From TMED-70 sp036164085 (lineage in GTDB: Bacteria; Chloroflexota; Dehalococcoidia; Lucifugimonadales; Lucifugimonadaceae), in assembly GCA_036164085.1 (NCBI GenBank), contig JAYZJV010000052.1, forward strand, positions 3,539-67,538: a stretch of DNA of 64,000 bases, in the 5' to 3' direction. The position numbers and the translations under genes are program-made. Below are positions 42,168 to 52,235 of this stretch, one piece after another; position 1 is the first letter of the stretch, and every line of letters begins with the position of its first letter. The notes below the pieces were generated by a model, which had not been told where the DNA came from, searched no databases, and saw only the letters and a list, made by a program, of their open reading frames with translations.

Positions 42168-43445
42168 CTAAAGCTCTCCTTCAATACTTTGAAAAACTAA
42201 ACCTGCAGGAGGTTTAGGAAGAAAGTTCGTTACCTTAGGAGGCAAAACCTCACCAGACTGAACAGTTTTTACAAAATCATTCATAGGTATAGGCCTCATA
42301 ATAAAGACTATGATTTTGTTATTGGTTAGTAACTGATTGTTTATTTCATCAAGATCTGTTTCAAATGAAATATTCTCTTCAAAATTATTATCAAATTTTT
42401 CTTGAAGAAAGTCATCATGAAGAAATGAATAATCATTATTTTTTGAAGTGTTATTGTTTGAATATGTATATGAAGTAATATTTGATTCATCTTTTATAAT
42501 AATTCCAAACTTAATAACATCATTGTTTTTATTTTCTAGAATTGATTCATAAAAAGATTGTATAGAATTTGAATCATCGAGAGAAAAATTATTTCTCATA
42601 ACTGAAATATTTTCATCAGAAATAATTTGATCTATATACTTTGAATTACTTTTATCTAATTTTATGTATCTATGATATGACCTTGTAATTAAACCTGGTT
42701 CATTCATTGAAATCAATTGAATCATTCTATAATTTATTGATTCATTTTCTTCTATTGACCTATATTTTTTTATTTTTGATAAATATCTAAGACCTGCTTC
42801 ATATCTGTGATGCCCATCTGCAATATATATTTTAGAATTATTGAAATTTTCAGTAATCAGAGCAATAGTTCCTTTATCAGTCACTCTCCATACTTTTATT
42901 TTTTGTAAATAATCTGGTTCAATATCAATATAGGGCGTTTTGCCAGATATGGATTTTACTAAATTGGCAATAGTTTCTCTAGAGTCATCCTCATAAAGAC
43001 AAAGTAATGGGCTATAGTTTGATTTTGCAACTTCCATCAATTTTTGCCTGTCTTCTACCCACTCTTCTCTAGTTTTTTCATGAGGAATTACTATTTTATT
43101 TTCATATTTTTCAACTTTTATTGCACAAATAAAACCTTTCCTAGTAATAATTTGATCTCCAAATTTAAACTCTTCTTCAGTTACATAAATAGAAGGAGTA
43201 TCATCCTGACTAAGAACTCCATTTTTTATCCAAGAATTCTGAATCTCGGCTGCAGAAATATATGGGTCTTCATACATTCCTCTGATTCCTAATTCTAAAC
43301 GGACTGTATTATAATCAGATATTTCATAAAGCTTTTCTTGTAAACTTTTGGGGATGCTATCAAACGGAGGACACACATTTGTAGTAAGGTCCCCTGAAAT
43401 TTCTTGATTGTATCTAATTCCCTTAAAAGGTCTTAACTGAGCCAT
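42168..43445 (-). CDS. DUF1015 family protein
   Basis: 425 aa, full length for this family of unknown function. It has the typical start LRPFKGIRYNQE...VCPPFDSIP, then NTVRLELG, IPHEKTREEWVEDRQKLM, SPLLCLYED and YIADGHHRYEAGLRYL (the most conserved segment, with His-His-Arg), and GEVLPPKVTNFLPKPPAGLVF at the end. Members often lie near serine biosynthesis or aminotransferase genes, as here. The catalytic role is unknown; the conserved DGHHR motif suggests an enzyme. Confidence 0.92.
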   Translation of the reverse strand: MAQLRPFKGIRYNQEISGDLTTNVCPPFDSIPKSLQEKLYEISDYNTVRLELGIRGMYEDPYISAAEIQNSWIKNGVLSQDDTPSIYVTEEEFKFGDQIITRKGFICAIKVEKYENKIVIPHEKTREEWVEDRQKLMEVAKSNYSPLLCLYEDDSRETIANLVKSISGKTPYIDIEPDYLQKIKVWRVTDKGTIALITENFNNSKIYIADGHHRYEAGLRYLSKIKKYRSIEENESINYRMIQLISMNEPGLITRSYHRYIKLDKSNSKYIDQIISDENISVMRNNFSLDDSNSIQSFYESILENKNNDVIKFGIIIKDESNITSYTYSNNNTSKNNDYSFLHDDFLQEKFDNNFEENISFETDLDEINNQLLTNNKIIVFIMRPIPMNDFVKTVQSGEVLPPKVTNFLPKPPAGLVFQSIEGEL

Positions 43446-43511
43446 AATTTATATATAGAAATTTTGTATATCAACTAGAATATCAGAAAGAATAATATAT
43501 TTTTGTTAATT

Positions 43512-45056
43512 ATGAAAAGAATTTATTTTCTAGTTTTAGTTTTTTTTCTTATATCATGTTCCTCTCAAACTCCTGAAACAGTTGAAGTTGTAAAAACAGT
43601 CATCGAAGACACTCAAATAAACTCATTAAATCTTGAACTGAACCAACTAAATGATGAATTGATAACAGCTGAAAAAAACTACAACGACAAAGTTGGAGAT
43701 TTAGAAAATGAAATCAGATCCATAAATAATAAATTAGCCAAAGCTGAAGAACAACACAAAATTTCTAGAAATGAACAATTGAGTTCCAATGATAAATTAA
43801 TTGCTTCTAATTCTGATTTAACTGATTCATTAGACGAATTGAAATTAGAAAATGAAAGCTTAATTGAAGAAATAAGTAGCCTTACAGAAAAATATAATTT
43901 AGAAACAGAAAGTTTAAATCAGCAAATTTATGGTATTTCTAAATCATTAAATGCCCAGCTAGCAATTAAGAATAATGAAATACGACAGTTAAAATCAGCA
44001 AGATTAATTGAAGTAGAAATAACAGCTACCCCAACTATAACACCAACACCAACGCTTACTCCTACGCCTACTTCGACTCCTACAATGACACCTACTCCTA
44101 CAATGACTCCGACTCCAAGACCTGGAATTACTCCAACTCCGACACCAATAATGCCTACAGCTACTCCTTTTCCAACTCCGACTCCAATACCAACAGCTAC
44201 CCCAACTCCTGTATTTGTAGATGAATATCAAGCATTTAACTCTACAGAATTAGAATTCCCTATGGAAAATCCTATTGGTAAAATGTCTGGAAAAATTGAG
44301 AATTTCAATGATAATAATCGTGTTATCGAAATAAAAGGAATTGAAGGAAAAGCAGTAAGAGATTCAAACAATAATGGAGACCTAACAGATGAATTTAGTC
44401 CATTTATTTTGTGTAGCTATGGAAGTGATATTAGCTTTTTTGAGGAAAAATTTAGTACTAAATGTAAAGATGGAAGAAATCCAAGAGCGGTAGATTATAA
44501 TGTTATTTCTGTTGATAATGGATCTGTAAAACCTTGGCAATTTTGGAAAAAAGCAACTCCTGAAATCACTTTAGACCTTACTGGAGGTTCGATAATTTTA
44601 CAAGTGAATGACGTTCTTCATTTTGCATATAATACCAACCTAGAAATAAGTAAATTTTCAACTAGTTATTTCTCTTCTACGACAATCTACAATGACCCTG
44701 GTTCATTAAAAATAAAGTCATCACATAATATGCCAATGTTGATTAAGGATTTTGATGGAAATGGCAGCATAACTGATTCTGATTGGTACCGAATAAATGT
44801 TACTGATGAATTCAATAATCCTGTTTATGATTCTGCAACAGGGAGAGATCTTTCTGAATTCTTCAAAGTAACATCTCCTTCTTCATGTAATGACCCAAAT
44901 ATAACTATGTTATACACAGGTAATTCAGAATATATATATGATCAATATCCAATGTTTGATTTTTTCTATTTTGGAATTGAACATTTTATAGAAGAATATA
45001 TCTGGGATAATTATGAAGCTTCTGGATATTCTCAAACTGCAGATCTTTGCCAATAA
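43512..45056 (+). CDS. Lipoprotein with coiled coil, Thr/Pro linker and calcium-loop-like motifs
   Basis: 514 aa. Signal peptide with lipobox LISC (Cys16). Residues about 28-165 form a long heptad-rich coiled coil (Leu/Asn/Glu). About 175-240 is a Thr-Pro repeat linker typical of cell-wall-spanning tethers. The C-terminal half is a globular domain with DSNNNGDLTDEF and DFDGNGSITDSDW, which match the D-x-D/N-x-N-G Ca-binding loop of EF-hand/dockerin type. No enzyme motif is seen. ATG 43512 is preferred to TTG 43503. It is probably a surface protein held away from the membrane. Confidence 0.75.
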   Translation: MKRIYFLVLVFFLISCSSQTPETVEVVKTVIEDTQINSLNLELNQLNDELITAEKNYNDKVGDLENEIRSINNKLAKAEEQHKISRNEQLSSNDKLIASNSDLTDSLDELKLENESLIEEISSLTEKYNLETESLNQQIYGISKSLNAQLAIKNNEIRQLKSARLIEVEITATPTITPTPTLTPTPTSTPTMTPTPTMTPTPRPGITPTPTPIMPTATPFPTPTPIPTATPTPVFVDEYQAFNSTELEFPMENPIGKMSGKIENFNDNNRVIEIKGIEGKAVRDSNNNGDLTDEFSPFILCSYGSDISFFEEKFSTKCKDGRNPRAVDYNVISVDNGSVKPWQFWKKATPEITLDLTGGSIILQVNDVLHFAYNTNLEISKFSTSYFSSTTIYNDPGSLKIKSSHNMPMLIKDFDGNGSITDSDWYRINVTDEFNNPVYDSATGRDLSEFFKVTSPSSCNDPNITMLYTGNSEYIYDQYPMFDFFYFGIEHFIEEYIWDNYEASGYSQTADLCQ

Positions 45057-45125
45057 ATTTAATAAGAATATAGTAATAGAAACTAATAAAAACTATAATT
45101 TGAATTAGAACTATTTATATTTTTT

Positions 45126-47153
45126 ATGACATCTAAAGAAATTAACAACAGGATAAAAATTCTTAGGAAAGAGCTCAATCTTGCTAATAAAGAATATTAT
45201 ATTGATGAATCTCCTTCTTTAACAGATTTTGAATATGACAAAAAATTCACTGAACTGTTAGAACTTGAAAAAAATAATCCCGATCTAATTATTTCAGAAT
45301 CTCCAACTCAAAGAATAGGGTCAAATCCAGCATTAGAATTCAATCAAGTTACTCATTCAATTCCTATGCTTAGTTTGTCTAATGTATTTGGGGAAGAGGA
45401 AATGGAAGATTGGATTCAAAAAACATCAAAATCAGCAGATCAAGATATTTTTCCTTTAGTTTGTGAGCTCAAAATAGACGGTCTAGCAGTTTCCGTCAAA
45501 TATGAGAATGGAAAAATATTCCAAGGAGCGACAAGAGGAAATGGAGTAGAGGGAGAAGATATTACAAATAATGTTAAAACTATTAGATCTATTCCTCTTT
45601 CAATAGAAGAGAGTAATGGGATAGAAGTAAGAGGAGAAATTTACTTTCCAAACTCAAAGTTCAATAACTTCAACCTTAATAGAGAATCAGAAGGTTTAAG
45701 TACATTTTCCAACCCAAGGAATGCTGCTTCTGGTTCTGTTAGACAATTAGATCCACAAGAAACAGCAAAAAGGCCGTTGGATATTTTTTTCTATAGTCTG
45801 TATAACTTAGAAGGGGAAGAAATCTATAATTCACAATACGAATCATTACAAACAATGAAGAAGTTAGGATTTAGAACAAATAAAAATTATCAAAAAATAA
45901 ATAATAAAAAAGAGCTTTTTGAATATATAGAATTTTGGTCTAAAAGTAGATTTGATTTAGATTATGGGACTGATGGAATTGTAATAAAAATAGACGATAC
46001 TGCAATCCAAAAAAAACTTGGAAGCACTGGAAGAATACCAAAATGGGCAACAGCTTATAAATTCCCTCCTGAAATAGTTGAAACAAAAATAAAAAAAATA
46101 AATTTCAATGTTGGGAGAACAGGGTTTTTGACGCCTTGGGCTGAGTTGGAGCCAACATATATAGATGGGGTTAAAATCAGCCGTGCAACGCTTCATAATA
46201 GGGATGAAATTGAAAGAAAAGATCTTAGAGAAGGAGATCTTGTAGAATTACAAAGAGCTGGAGAAGTAATTCCTCAAATAATTAAAGTCTCAGAAAATAA
46301 TAAAAGGGAAATAAATTCTGAAGAGTTTCAATTCCCTAAATTTTGTCCCGATCCTTGTAATAGTGAATTGCTTCATTCAGAAGATGAGGTGTCAGTAAGA
46401 TGCATTGATTCATCTTGTCCTAATAAATTTGAAAGGCTTCTGCAATATTTTGCTTCAAAAAACTGTATGGACATAGAAGGTTTAGGTTCTAGAATTTGCA
46501 GCATTTTATTTAATAAAAAATTTATTACTAGTCTTGATGAGATTTATTTACTAAAAAATAAAAAAATTGAATTATTAGACATTGAAGGTTTTGGTGAATT
46601 AAGTGTCGATAAATTATTAGAAAGCATAGAAAATTCAAAGACAAAATCTTTTGGTAATTTGTTAACATCTTTTGGGATTGAAGGAGTGGGAGTAGAAATA
46701 GCTGATTTAATAACTGAAAAAATCCCAAATTTAATTGAAATAAAAGAACTTTCAAAAGATCCAAATAGTTTTAGGGATTTTTTAGAAAATATAGATGGTA
46801 TAGGCCCAATCGTCGCTAAAAAAATAATTATATGGTTCGAAGAAGATAAAAATATAGATCTAATCCAAAAGTTTATAGAGCTAAATATTGGAACAAAAAT
46901 TGAAGAAAAACTGCCTTCAACAAAGACACTAGAAGGAAAGACATTTGTTATTACAGGTTCTTTTGATAATTATAGTAGAAATGATATCGAATCTATAATA
47001 AAAGACAATGGTGGAAAAGTTACAAGCAAAGTATCATCTAAAACAGATAATTTGATATTGGGCACTAACCCTGGTTCAAAATTAGAGGATGCTCAAAACA
47101 ATAATGTTGAAATAATAAATATATCAGATTTTTTAAATTTGATTTCGAACTAG
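45126..47153 (+). CDS. ligA: NAD-dependent DNA ligase
   Basis: 675 aa with all domains. Ia domain YYIDESPSLTDFEYD, adenylation Lys116 in ELKIDGLAVS, GDGxxGEDVT-like GVEGEDITNNV, and RNAASGSVRQLD. The OB fold has RTGFLTPWAELEP. A Cys4 zinc site spans FCPDPC and RCIDSSCPN, helix-hairpin-helix repeats run from 455 to 590, and the C-terminal BRCT domain (GKTFVITGSFDNYSRNDIE) is complete. Seals nicks in replication and repair. It is 8 bases before pth. Confidence 0.97.
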   Translation: MTSKEINNRIKILRKELNLANKEYYIDESPSLTDFEYDKKFTELLELEKNNPDLIISESPTQRIGSNPALEFNQVTHSIPMLSLSNVFGEEEMEDWIQKTSKSADQDIFPLVCELKIDGLAVSVKYENGKIFQGATRGNGVEGEDITNNVKTIRSIPLSIEESNGIEVRGEIYFPNSKFNNFNLNRESEGLSTFSNPRNAASGSVRQLDPQETAKRPLDIFFYSLYNLEGEEIYNSQYESLQTMKKLGFRTNKNYQKINNKKELFEYIEFWSKSRFDLDYGTDGIVIKIDDTAIQKKLGSTGRIPKWATAYKFPPEIVETKIKKINFNVGRTGFLTPWAELEPTYIDGVKISRATLHNRDEIERKDLREGDLVELQRAGEVIPQIIKVSENNKREINSEEFQFPKFCPDPCNSELLHSEDEVSVRCIDSSCPNKFERLLQYFASKNCMDIEGLGSRICSILFNKKFITSLDEIYLLKNKKIELLDIEGFGELSVDKLLESIENSKTKSFGNLLTSFGIEGVGVEIADLITEKIPNLIEIKELSKDPNSFRDFLENIDGIGPIVAKKIIIWFEEDKNIDLIQKFIELNIGTKIEEKLPSTKTLEGKTFVITGSFDNYSRNDIESIIKDNGGKVTSKVSSKTDNLILGTNPGSKLEDAQNNNVEIINISDFLNLISN

Positions 47154-47161
47154 AAAGTAAT

Positions 47162-47740
47162 ATGAATAATTGGATAATTTTGGGTCTTGGAAATCCTGAT
47201 AAAAAATATGAAAAAACAAAACATAATGTCCCTTGGTGGGTTTTAAACATCTTAGAAAACAAATTTTCTGTAAATAAACAATACGAAAAAAATGAAAAGA
47301 ATCATTATGAAATACGTTTAGATTTTGATGATTACAGTGTATATCTCATATATCCTTCAACCTACGTAAATAACTCTGGGATAGCTATGAAAGATCTCCT
47401 TGAAAAAGAAAAATTTTCCTTAGAAAAAACTATAGTTATTTCTGATGATATAAAGCTAGAAGAAGGAAGGTTAAGGATTAGAAGAAAAGGAAGTAGTGGT
47501 GGACATAATGGATTAAATTCAATTATAAACCACCTAGGAACAGAAGAATTTTTAAGGCTCAAGGTTGGGGTAGGAATGCCTCATGAAAATGAGGATCAAA
47601 TAAAATTTGTACTTTCTAAAGTAAAAAACTTCGAATTAGTCAATAATAGTTGTATTGAAGCTGCTGAGGCTTGTATAAGTATTATTGAAGAAGGAACTAA
47701 AACTGCCATGGAAAAATATAACGGAGTAAAAGATGAGTAA
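47162..47740 (+). CDS. pth: Peptidyl-tRNA hydrolase
   Basis: 192 aa. Releases peptidyl groups from tRNA that drops off the ribosome. GLGNPDKKYEKTKHNVPWW contains the catalytic His21 and Asn11. YPSTYVNNSGIAM, VISDDIKLEEGRLRIR (Asp) and GSSGGHNGLNSI are all present, as is LKVGVGMP. Normal length. The last 8 bases overlap the next gene. Confidence 0.96.
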   Translation: MNNWIILGLGNPDKKYEKTKHNVPWWVLNILENKFSVNKQYEKNEKNHYEIRLDFDDYSVYLIYPSTYVNNSGIAMKDLLEKEKFSLEKTIVISDDIKLEEGRLRIRRKGSSGGHNGLNSIINHLGTEEFLRLKVGVGMPHENEDQIKFVLSKVKNFELVNNSCIEAAEACISIIEEGTKTAMEKYNGVKDE

Positions 47741-48821
47741 ATTATTTGAACCAATCAAAATACGAGAAGAGAATATTAGAAATAGATCATGGGTTTCTCC
47801 AATGTGTCAGTATTCTTCTGATGATGGATTTTCAAACAATTGGCATATGGTTCATTTGGGTTCTCGAGCAGTTGGAGGAGCAGGTCTAGTTATGACTGAA
47901 GCTGCAGCTGTAGAGCCTGAAGGAAGAATTAGTCCTTGGGACCTTGGAATTTGGAAAGATGAACATATTTCTGGATTAAAAGAAATCACAGATTTTATTA
48001 CTTCTCAAGGATCTACTCCTGCAATTCAAATTGCTCATGCCGGTAGAAAAGCCTCAACAAAAAGGCCTTGGCAAGGTAGGGGTAAAATATTGAAAGAAGA
48101 TGGAGGCTGGGTTCCTAAGGCCCCAAGCTCAATCGCTTTTGACGAAGAATCTCAGGTGCCAGAAGCACTCTCTAAAATAGATATTGAAAAGATAATTGAG
48201 AAATTCGTTTCTGCAGCAAACAGATCTGTACAAGCAGGATTTAAGTGCATAGAACTTCATTTAGCACATGGATATTTGGCGCATGAATTTTTTTCTCCTA
48301 TTTCAAACACTAGAGAAGATGAATATGGGGGAAATTTAGACAACAGAACTATTTTTGGTGTAGAAATTGCAAAAAGAATAAGAAAAGAAATTGGAGAAAA
48401 TATTCCTCTAATAGCTAGAATATCTGTCACTGAGTATCATGATAAAGGATGGGATACTAATTCTTCGATAGAGTTCTCAAAAAAACTCAAAAGCGTTGGA
48501 GTTGACATGATTGACTGTTCATCTGGAGGAAATTATTCAGAGCAAAAAATCGATCTAAAACCTGGATATCAAGTGCCATTATCAAGAAGCATAAAAGAAA
48601 ATGCAGAAATTCTTACAGGAACAGTTGGATTAATAACTGAAAATAATCAAGCAGAAGATATTTTAGAAAACGGGGACGCAGATATTATATTTCTAGGCAG
48701 AGAATTATTAAGAAATCCATACTGGAGTCTTTATGCAGAAGGAGAGATAGAAAAATGGCCTGTTCAATATCAAAGATCTTTTGAGGGCTCAAAAAAAATA
48801 AATTATATTAGAGAAAATTAG
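47733..48821 (+). CDS. NADH:flavin oxidoreductase of the old yellow enzyme family (YqjM-like)
   Basis: 362 aa FMN-dependent TIM barrel. SPMCQYSSDDG with the Cys that tunes FMN in YqjM, NWHMVHLGSRAVGGAGLV, AIQIAHAGRKAS, the substrate-site pair in ELHLAHGYLAHEFFSP (His-x-x-His) and IIFLGRELLRNPYW (phosphate site). Reduces activated C=C bonds of enones; physiological substrate unknown. Starts within pth and overlaps the convergent serS end by 4 bases. Confidence 0.92.
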   Translation: MSKLFEPIKIREENIRNRSWVSPMCQYSSDDGFSNNWHMVHLGSRAVGGAGLVMTEAAAVEPEGRISPWDLGIWKDEHISGLKEITDFITSQGSTPAIQIAHAGRKASTKRPWQGRGKILKEDGGWVPKAPSSIAFDEESQVPEALSKIDIEKIIEKFVSAANRSVQAGFKCIELHLAHGYLAHEFFSPISNTREDEYGGNLDNRTIFGVEIAKRIRKEIGENIPLIARISVTEYHDKGWDTNSSIEFSKKLKSVGVDMIDCSSGGNYSEQKIDLKPGYQVPLSRSIKENAEILTGTVGLITENNQAEDILENGDADIIFLGRELLRNPYWSLYAEGEIEKWPVQYQRSFEGSKKINYIREN

Positions 48822-50077
48822 ATAGAGTCAAATCTAGTATAAGGTACTAATACCTCAGGAATTTTTATAGTTCCATCTGCCTGTTGACCATTTTCTATTA
48901 TTGCAACCCATATCCTTGGTAAAGCTAATCCAGATCCGTTTAAAGTATGAGGGAATGATGTTGGTGAAGATTGAGTTTGTTTGTACCTTGTATTATTTCT
49001 TCTTGTTTGGAAATCAAAACAGTTAGAGATTGAAGATACTTCGAGCCATTCTTTGGATCCAGGAGCCCAAACCTCAATATCAAAAGTAATACCTGATTGA
49101 AAGCCTATATCTCCTGTGGACAACTGAATAAGTTTTGAAGCCAACCCTAACTTATCACATAAAGTTCTAGCATGATCAATCATTTTATCTAAATACTTCA
49201 TTGAATCATCAGGCTCTACAAACTTAAACATTTCTACTTTAAAAAATTGATGTACTCTTTTAATTCCTCGTATATCTCTTCCCGCAGATGTATGTTCTTT
49301 TCTAAAACTTGGGGTTCTTGCAACATAACTCAAAGGCAACATATCAGGGGGTATGATTTTCCCTTGATGTAGTGCATTTAATGAAACTTCAGCTGTAGGT
49401 ATAAGCCATAAATCAGTTTCTTCGTCTCTATATAAATTATCTCTAAATTTAGGTAGATTTCCTGAACCTATCATAGTATCTTCTTTTACTAAATACGGAG
49501 GATCAATTTCAGAATAACCAAATTCATCCGTATGAGTATCCATCATCCAATTGATTAGAGCTCTATGTAATCTAGCGCCTTTTTCTTTTAACACAAAAAA
49601 TCTTGCTCCAGAAATATTTGCTCCTGCTTCTAAATCTAATATATCTTTGTCAGGTCCAATATCCCAATGGGGAATAATAAATTCTTCTTCTTTTGGTATT
49701 CCTTTAATGTCTATTTCTATATTTGCCGAATCATCTTCACCTACAGGAACTGAAATATGAGGCAGGTTAGGTATTTCTAGCATAATATTATTAATTTTTT
49801 TATTTGTTTTACCTAAATCATTATCGATGTTTTTCAATTCTTCTGAAAGATTTTTTATAAAAGAGGTCTCTTCTTGCGTAGGCTTTCTTTTTTCATTCCC
49901 TATTTTTTTTGAAATATCATTTCTCTGTGCTCTTTTTTTATCACCTTGGGTAATTAATTTTGCTCTTGATTCACTTAATGAAATAACCTCATCTAAATTT
50001 GAAATGTCATACCCTCTATTAGAAAGTCCTTGTGAATATAAATCTTTATTTTCTATGATTTTTTTAATATCTAACAT
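48818..50077 (-). CDS. serS: Seryl-tRNA synthetase
   Basis: 419 aa class II synthetase. The N-terminal coiled-coil arm (about 25-105) recognises the long variable arm of tRNA-Ser. The catalytic core has motif 2 FRKEHTSAGRDIRGIKRVHQF-like residues (Phe-Arg-x-Glu) and motif 3 NGSGLALPRIWVAIIENGQ with the invariant Arg. LIPTAEVSL and LEVSSISNC bind serine. Start and lysS stop share one base (TAATG), so the synthetases are coupled. Confidence 0.97.
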   Translation of the reverse strand: MLDIKKIIENKDLYSQGLSNRGYDISNLDEVISLSESRAKLITQGDKKRAQRNDISKKIGNEKRKPTQEETSFIKNLSEELKNIDNDLGKTNKKINNIMLEIPNLPHISVPVGEDDSANIEIDIKGIPKEEEFIIPHWDIGPDKDILDLEAGANISGARFFVLKEKGARLHRALINWMMDTHTDEFGYSEIDPPYLVKEDTMIGSGNLPKFRDNLYRDEETDLWLIPTAEVSLNALHQGKIIPPDMLPLSYVARTPSFRKEHTSAGRDIRGIKRVHQFFKVEMFKFVEPDDSMKYLDKMIDHARTLCDKLGLASKLIQLSTGDIGFQSGITFDIEVWAPGSKEWLEVSSISNCFDFQTRRNNTRYKQTQSSPTSFPHTLNGSGLALPRIWVAIIENGQQADGTIKIPEVLVPYTRFDSI

Positions 50078-51570
50078 TATTCTCTTGACCTTAATTGAGG
50101 AAATAGTAACACTTCTCTTATCTGGTCTTGCTCTGTTAACAACATTACCAATCTATCTATACCAATACCTAGACCACCTGTAGGAGGCATACCGTGCTCA
50201 ATAGAAACTAAAAAGTCTTCATCAAGTCTATCTGCCTCTTGATCACCTATGTTCTTTCTTAGATTTTCTTGTTCGATAAATCTGTTTCTCTGGTCAATAG
50301 GATCATTTAATTCTGAAAAAGCATTAGCTAGTTCATGTCCTAAAACAAATGCTTCAAACCTTTCAACAATTTCTGAAGATCCAGGCTTTAATTTAGCCAG
50401 AGGGGACATTTCTATAGGGTAATCAAGTAAAAATGTAGGTTTAATTAATTTTGTTTCTACACCCTGAGAAATAAGCCTATCTAATAAAACACCCCAAGCT
50501 TCTTTAGGATCTGCAACATAACCTTTTTCTATCATTTTTTTTGATAATAAATCGCTTGTCTTGAATTCTAGAAAATCTATACCTGTATTTTCAATTATTG
50601 TTTCTCTTAAATCTATTCTGTCCCAAGGAGGAGCTAAATCAATATTTTTTTCTTCCGATATTTTAATTTTTGTAGACCCATTAACTTCTTGTGCTACAAA
50701 AGAAACAAGATCCTCAACCATTTTCATTACAGTATTGTAATCTTCATAAGATTCATATGATTCCATAGTAGTAAATTCAGGATTATGATCATGATCTATC
50801 CCTTCATTTCTGAATAGCCTTCCTATTTCATAAACTTTTTCAATACCGCCAACAATAAGCTTTTTTAAATGTAATTCAGTTGCAATTCTTAAAAAAAGAT
50901 TTTTATCTAAGGTATTATGAAAAGTTTCAAAGGGTATAGCTCTTCCTCCTGCGGGTATATCAACTAATATAGGGGTTTCAACTTCTAAGAATCCTCTGTT
51001 ATTCATAAAATTTCTAACAGATGAGACTATTTTTGATCTTTTTATGGCTATTTCTTTTGATTCATCATTAGAAATCAAATCTAAATATCTTTGCCTGTAT
51101 CTTATTTCACTATCTTTTAATCCAGACCATTTGTCAGGCAAAGGCCTAATTGATTTTGTTAATAAAACAATTTTTTTCAAATCTAATGTAATTTCTCCAC
51201 GCCTAGTTCTAAATACAACCCCATCAACTCCTATAATGTCACCAATGTCTAAAAGATCCAAAAATTCTTTAGAGATTTCAGTATCATCATCTTTGTAATG
51301 AAGCTGAATTTTTCCTGATTGATCCTTCAAGTCAAAAAACACAACTTTCCCCATCCCTCTTTTTGCCATGATTCTACCTGATATAGAAAAAATTTCTGAA
51401 GAAATATTTTTCTCAGATTCTTCACTTTGAATAAAAAAATCTATAACTCCTTGAATAGATTTTCTTTCACTTTCCCATCGACTTGGATATGGATCAATAC
51501 TTAACTTTTTGATTCTTTCAAGTTTTTCGATTCTATCTTTTATGATTCTATCTTCAGAAAGGTTTTCCAT
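50077..51570 (-). CDS. lysS: Lysyl-tRNA synthetase, class II
   Basis: 497 aa. The N-terminal OB anticodon-binding domain (about 45-150) has SGRIMAKRGMGKVVFFDL. The catalytic domain has FLEVETPIL, motif 2 FRNEGIDHDHNPEFTTMESY and motif 3 MPPTGGLGIGIDRLVM. Normal length. Forms a two-gene unit with serS. Confidence 0.97.
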   Translation of the reverse strand: MENLSEDRIIKDRIEKLERIKKLSIDPYPSRWESERKSIQGVIDFFIQSEESEKNISSEIFSISGRIMAKRGMGKVVFFDLKDQSGKIQLHYKDDDTEISKEFLDLLDIGDIIGVDGVVFRTRRGEITLDLKKIVLLTKSIRPLPDKWSGLKDSEIRYRQRYLDLISNDESKEIAIKRSKIVSSVRNFMNNRGFLEVETPILVDIPAGGRAIPFETFHNTLDKNLFLRIATELHLKKLIVGGIEKVYEIGRLFRNEGIDHDHNPEFTTMESYESYEDYNTVMKMVEDLVSFVAQEVNGSTKIKISEEKNIDLAPPWDRIDLRETIIENTGIDFLEFKTSDLLSKKMIEKGYVADPKEAWGVLLDRLISQGVETKLIKPTFLLDYPIEMSPLAKLKPGSSEIVERFEAFVLGHELANAFSELNDPIDQRNRFIEQENLRKNIGDQEADRLDEDFLVSIEHGMPPTGGLGIGIDRLVMLLTEQDQIREVLLFPQLRSRE

Positions 51571-51697
51571 AAATTGATCTTTTTTTTATATATTAAATAA
51601 TTTTATAACTTTTTTTTGTATAAGCCTTACTAGATTTTCAGTTCAGATTTAGTTTATTATCTAATATTATTGGTTAAACAAATTATTTTTTATTTAT

Positions 51698-52231
51698 ATG
51701 AATACAAAAAAACCTGATTATATAAAAACAGAAAGATTAACATTAAGGCCAATAGAAATTGGAGATCTAGAAACCATTCAAAACTATTCCCTTGATAAGG
51801 AATGGCACAGATATTTAGACTTTCATACTAAAGAAAGCGTCAAAGAATTTGTAACTAAGGCTGTTAATTCCCCATGGGAGGAGCATGCTAGATTTTCTAT
51901 ACTACTTGATAAAAAAATGGTTGGTGGAGTAGGGCTTTATATAGAAATGAAAGAAAAAAGAGCAGAGATAGGCTACTCATTATCTAAAGATTATTGGGGA
52001 ATGGGAATAGTTCCTGAAGCAGTTACTAGGGTTCTAAAATATGGCTTTGAAGTGATGGAACTAGAAAAAATCTTTGCCCAAACGGACTCAAGGAATATCC
52101 CTTCTCAAGCAGTTATGAAAAAAATGAATATGAAAAAAGAAGGAATATTTAGAAAACATATAATATCTCAAAATAAAAGAAGAGATGTTGTTTATTATTC
52201 TATTTTAAAGTCTGAATGGGAAAAAAATTAG
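51698..52231 (+). CDS. GNAT acetyltransferase, RimJ/RimL type
   Basis: 177 aa. TERLTLRPIEIGDLETI is the typical start of the RimJ/RimL-like group. AEIGYSLSKDYWGMGIVPEA carries the acetyl-CoA loop (in place of Q-x-x-G-x-G/A), and KIFAQTDSRNIPSQAVMKKM the distal strand-helix. It acetylates either a protein N-terminus or a small amine; the target is unknown. A single gene, convergent with an SDR (4-base gap). The upstream gap (51571-51697) is AT-rich without visible signals. Confidence 0.87.
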   Translation: MNTKKPDYIKTERLTLRPIEIGDLETIQNYSLDKEWHRYLDFHTKESVKEFVTKAVNSPWEEHARFSILLDKKMVGGVGLYIEMKEKRAEIGYSLSKDYWGMGIVPEAVTRVLKYGFEVMELEKIFAQTDSRNIPSQAVMKKMNMKKEGIFRKHIISQNKRRDVVYYSILKSEWEKN

Positions 52232-52235
52232 AAAT

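Noticed and set aside
44028..44215. Short direct repeats resembling a CRISPR or minisatellite
   Set aside because: They are codons of the Thr-Pro linker in the lipoprotein gene, irregular in length and without spacers.
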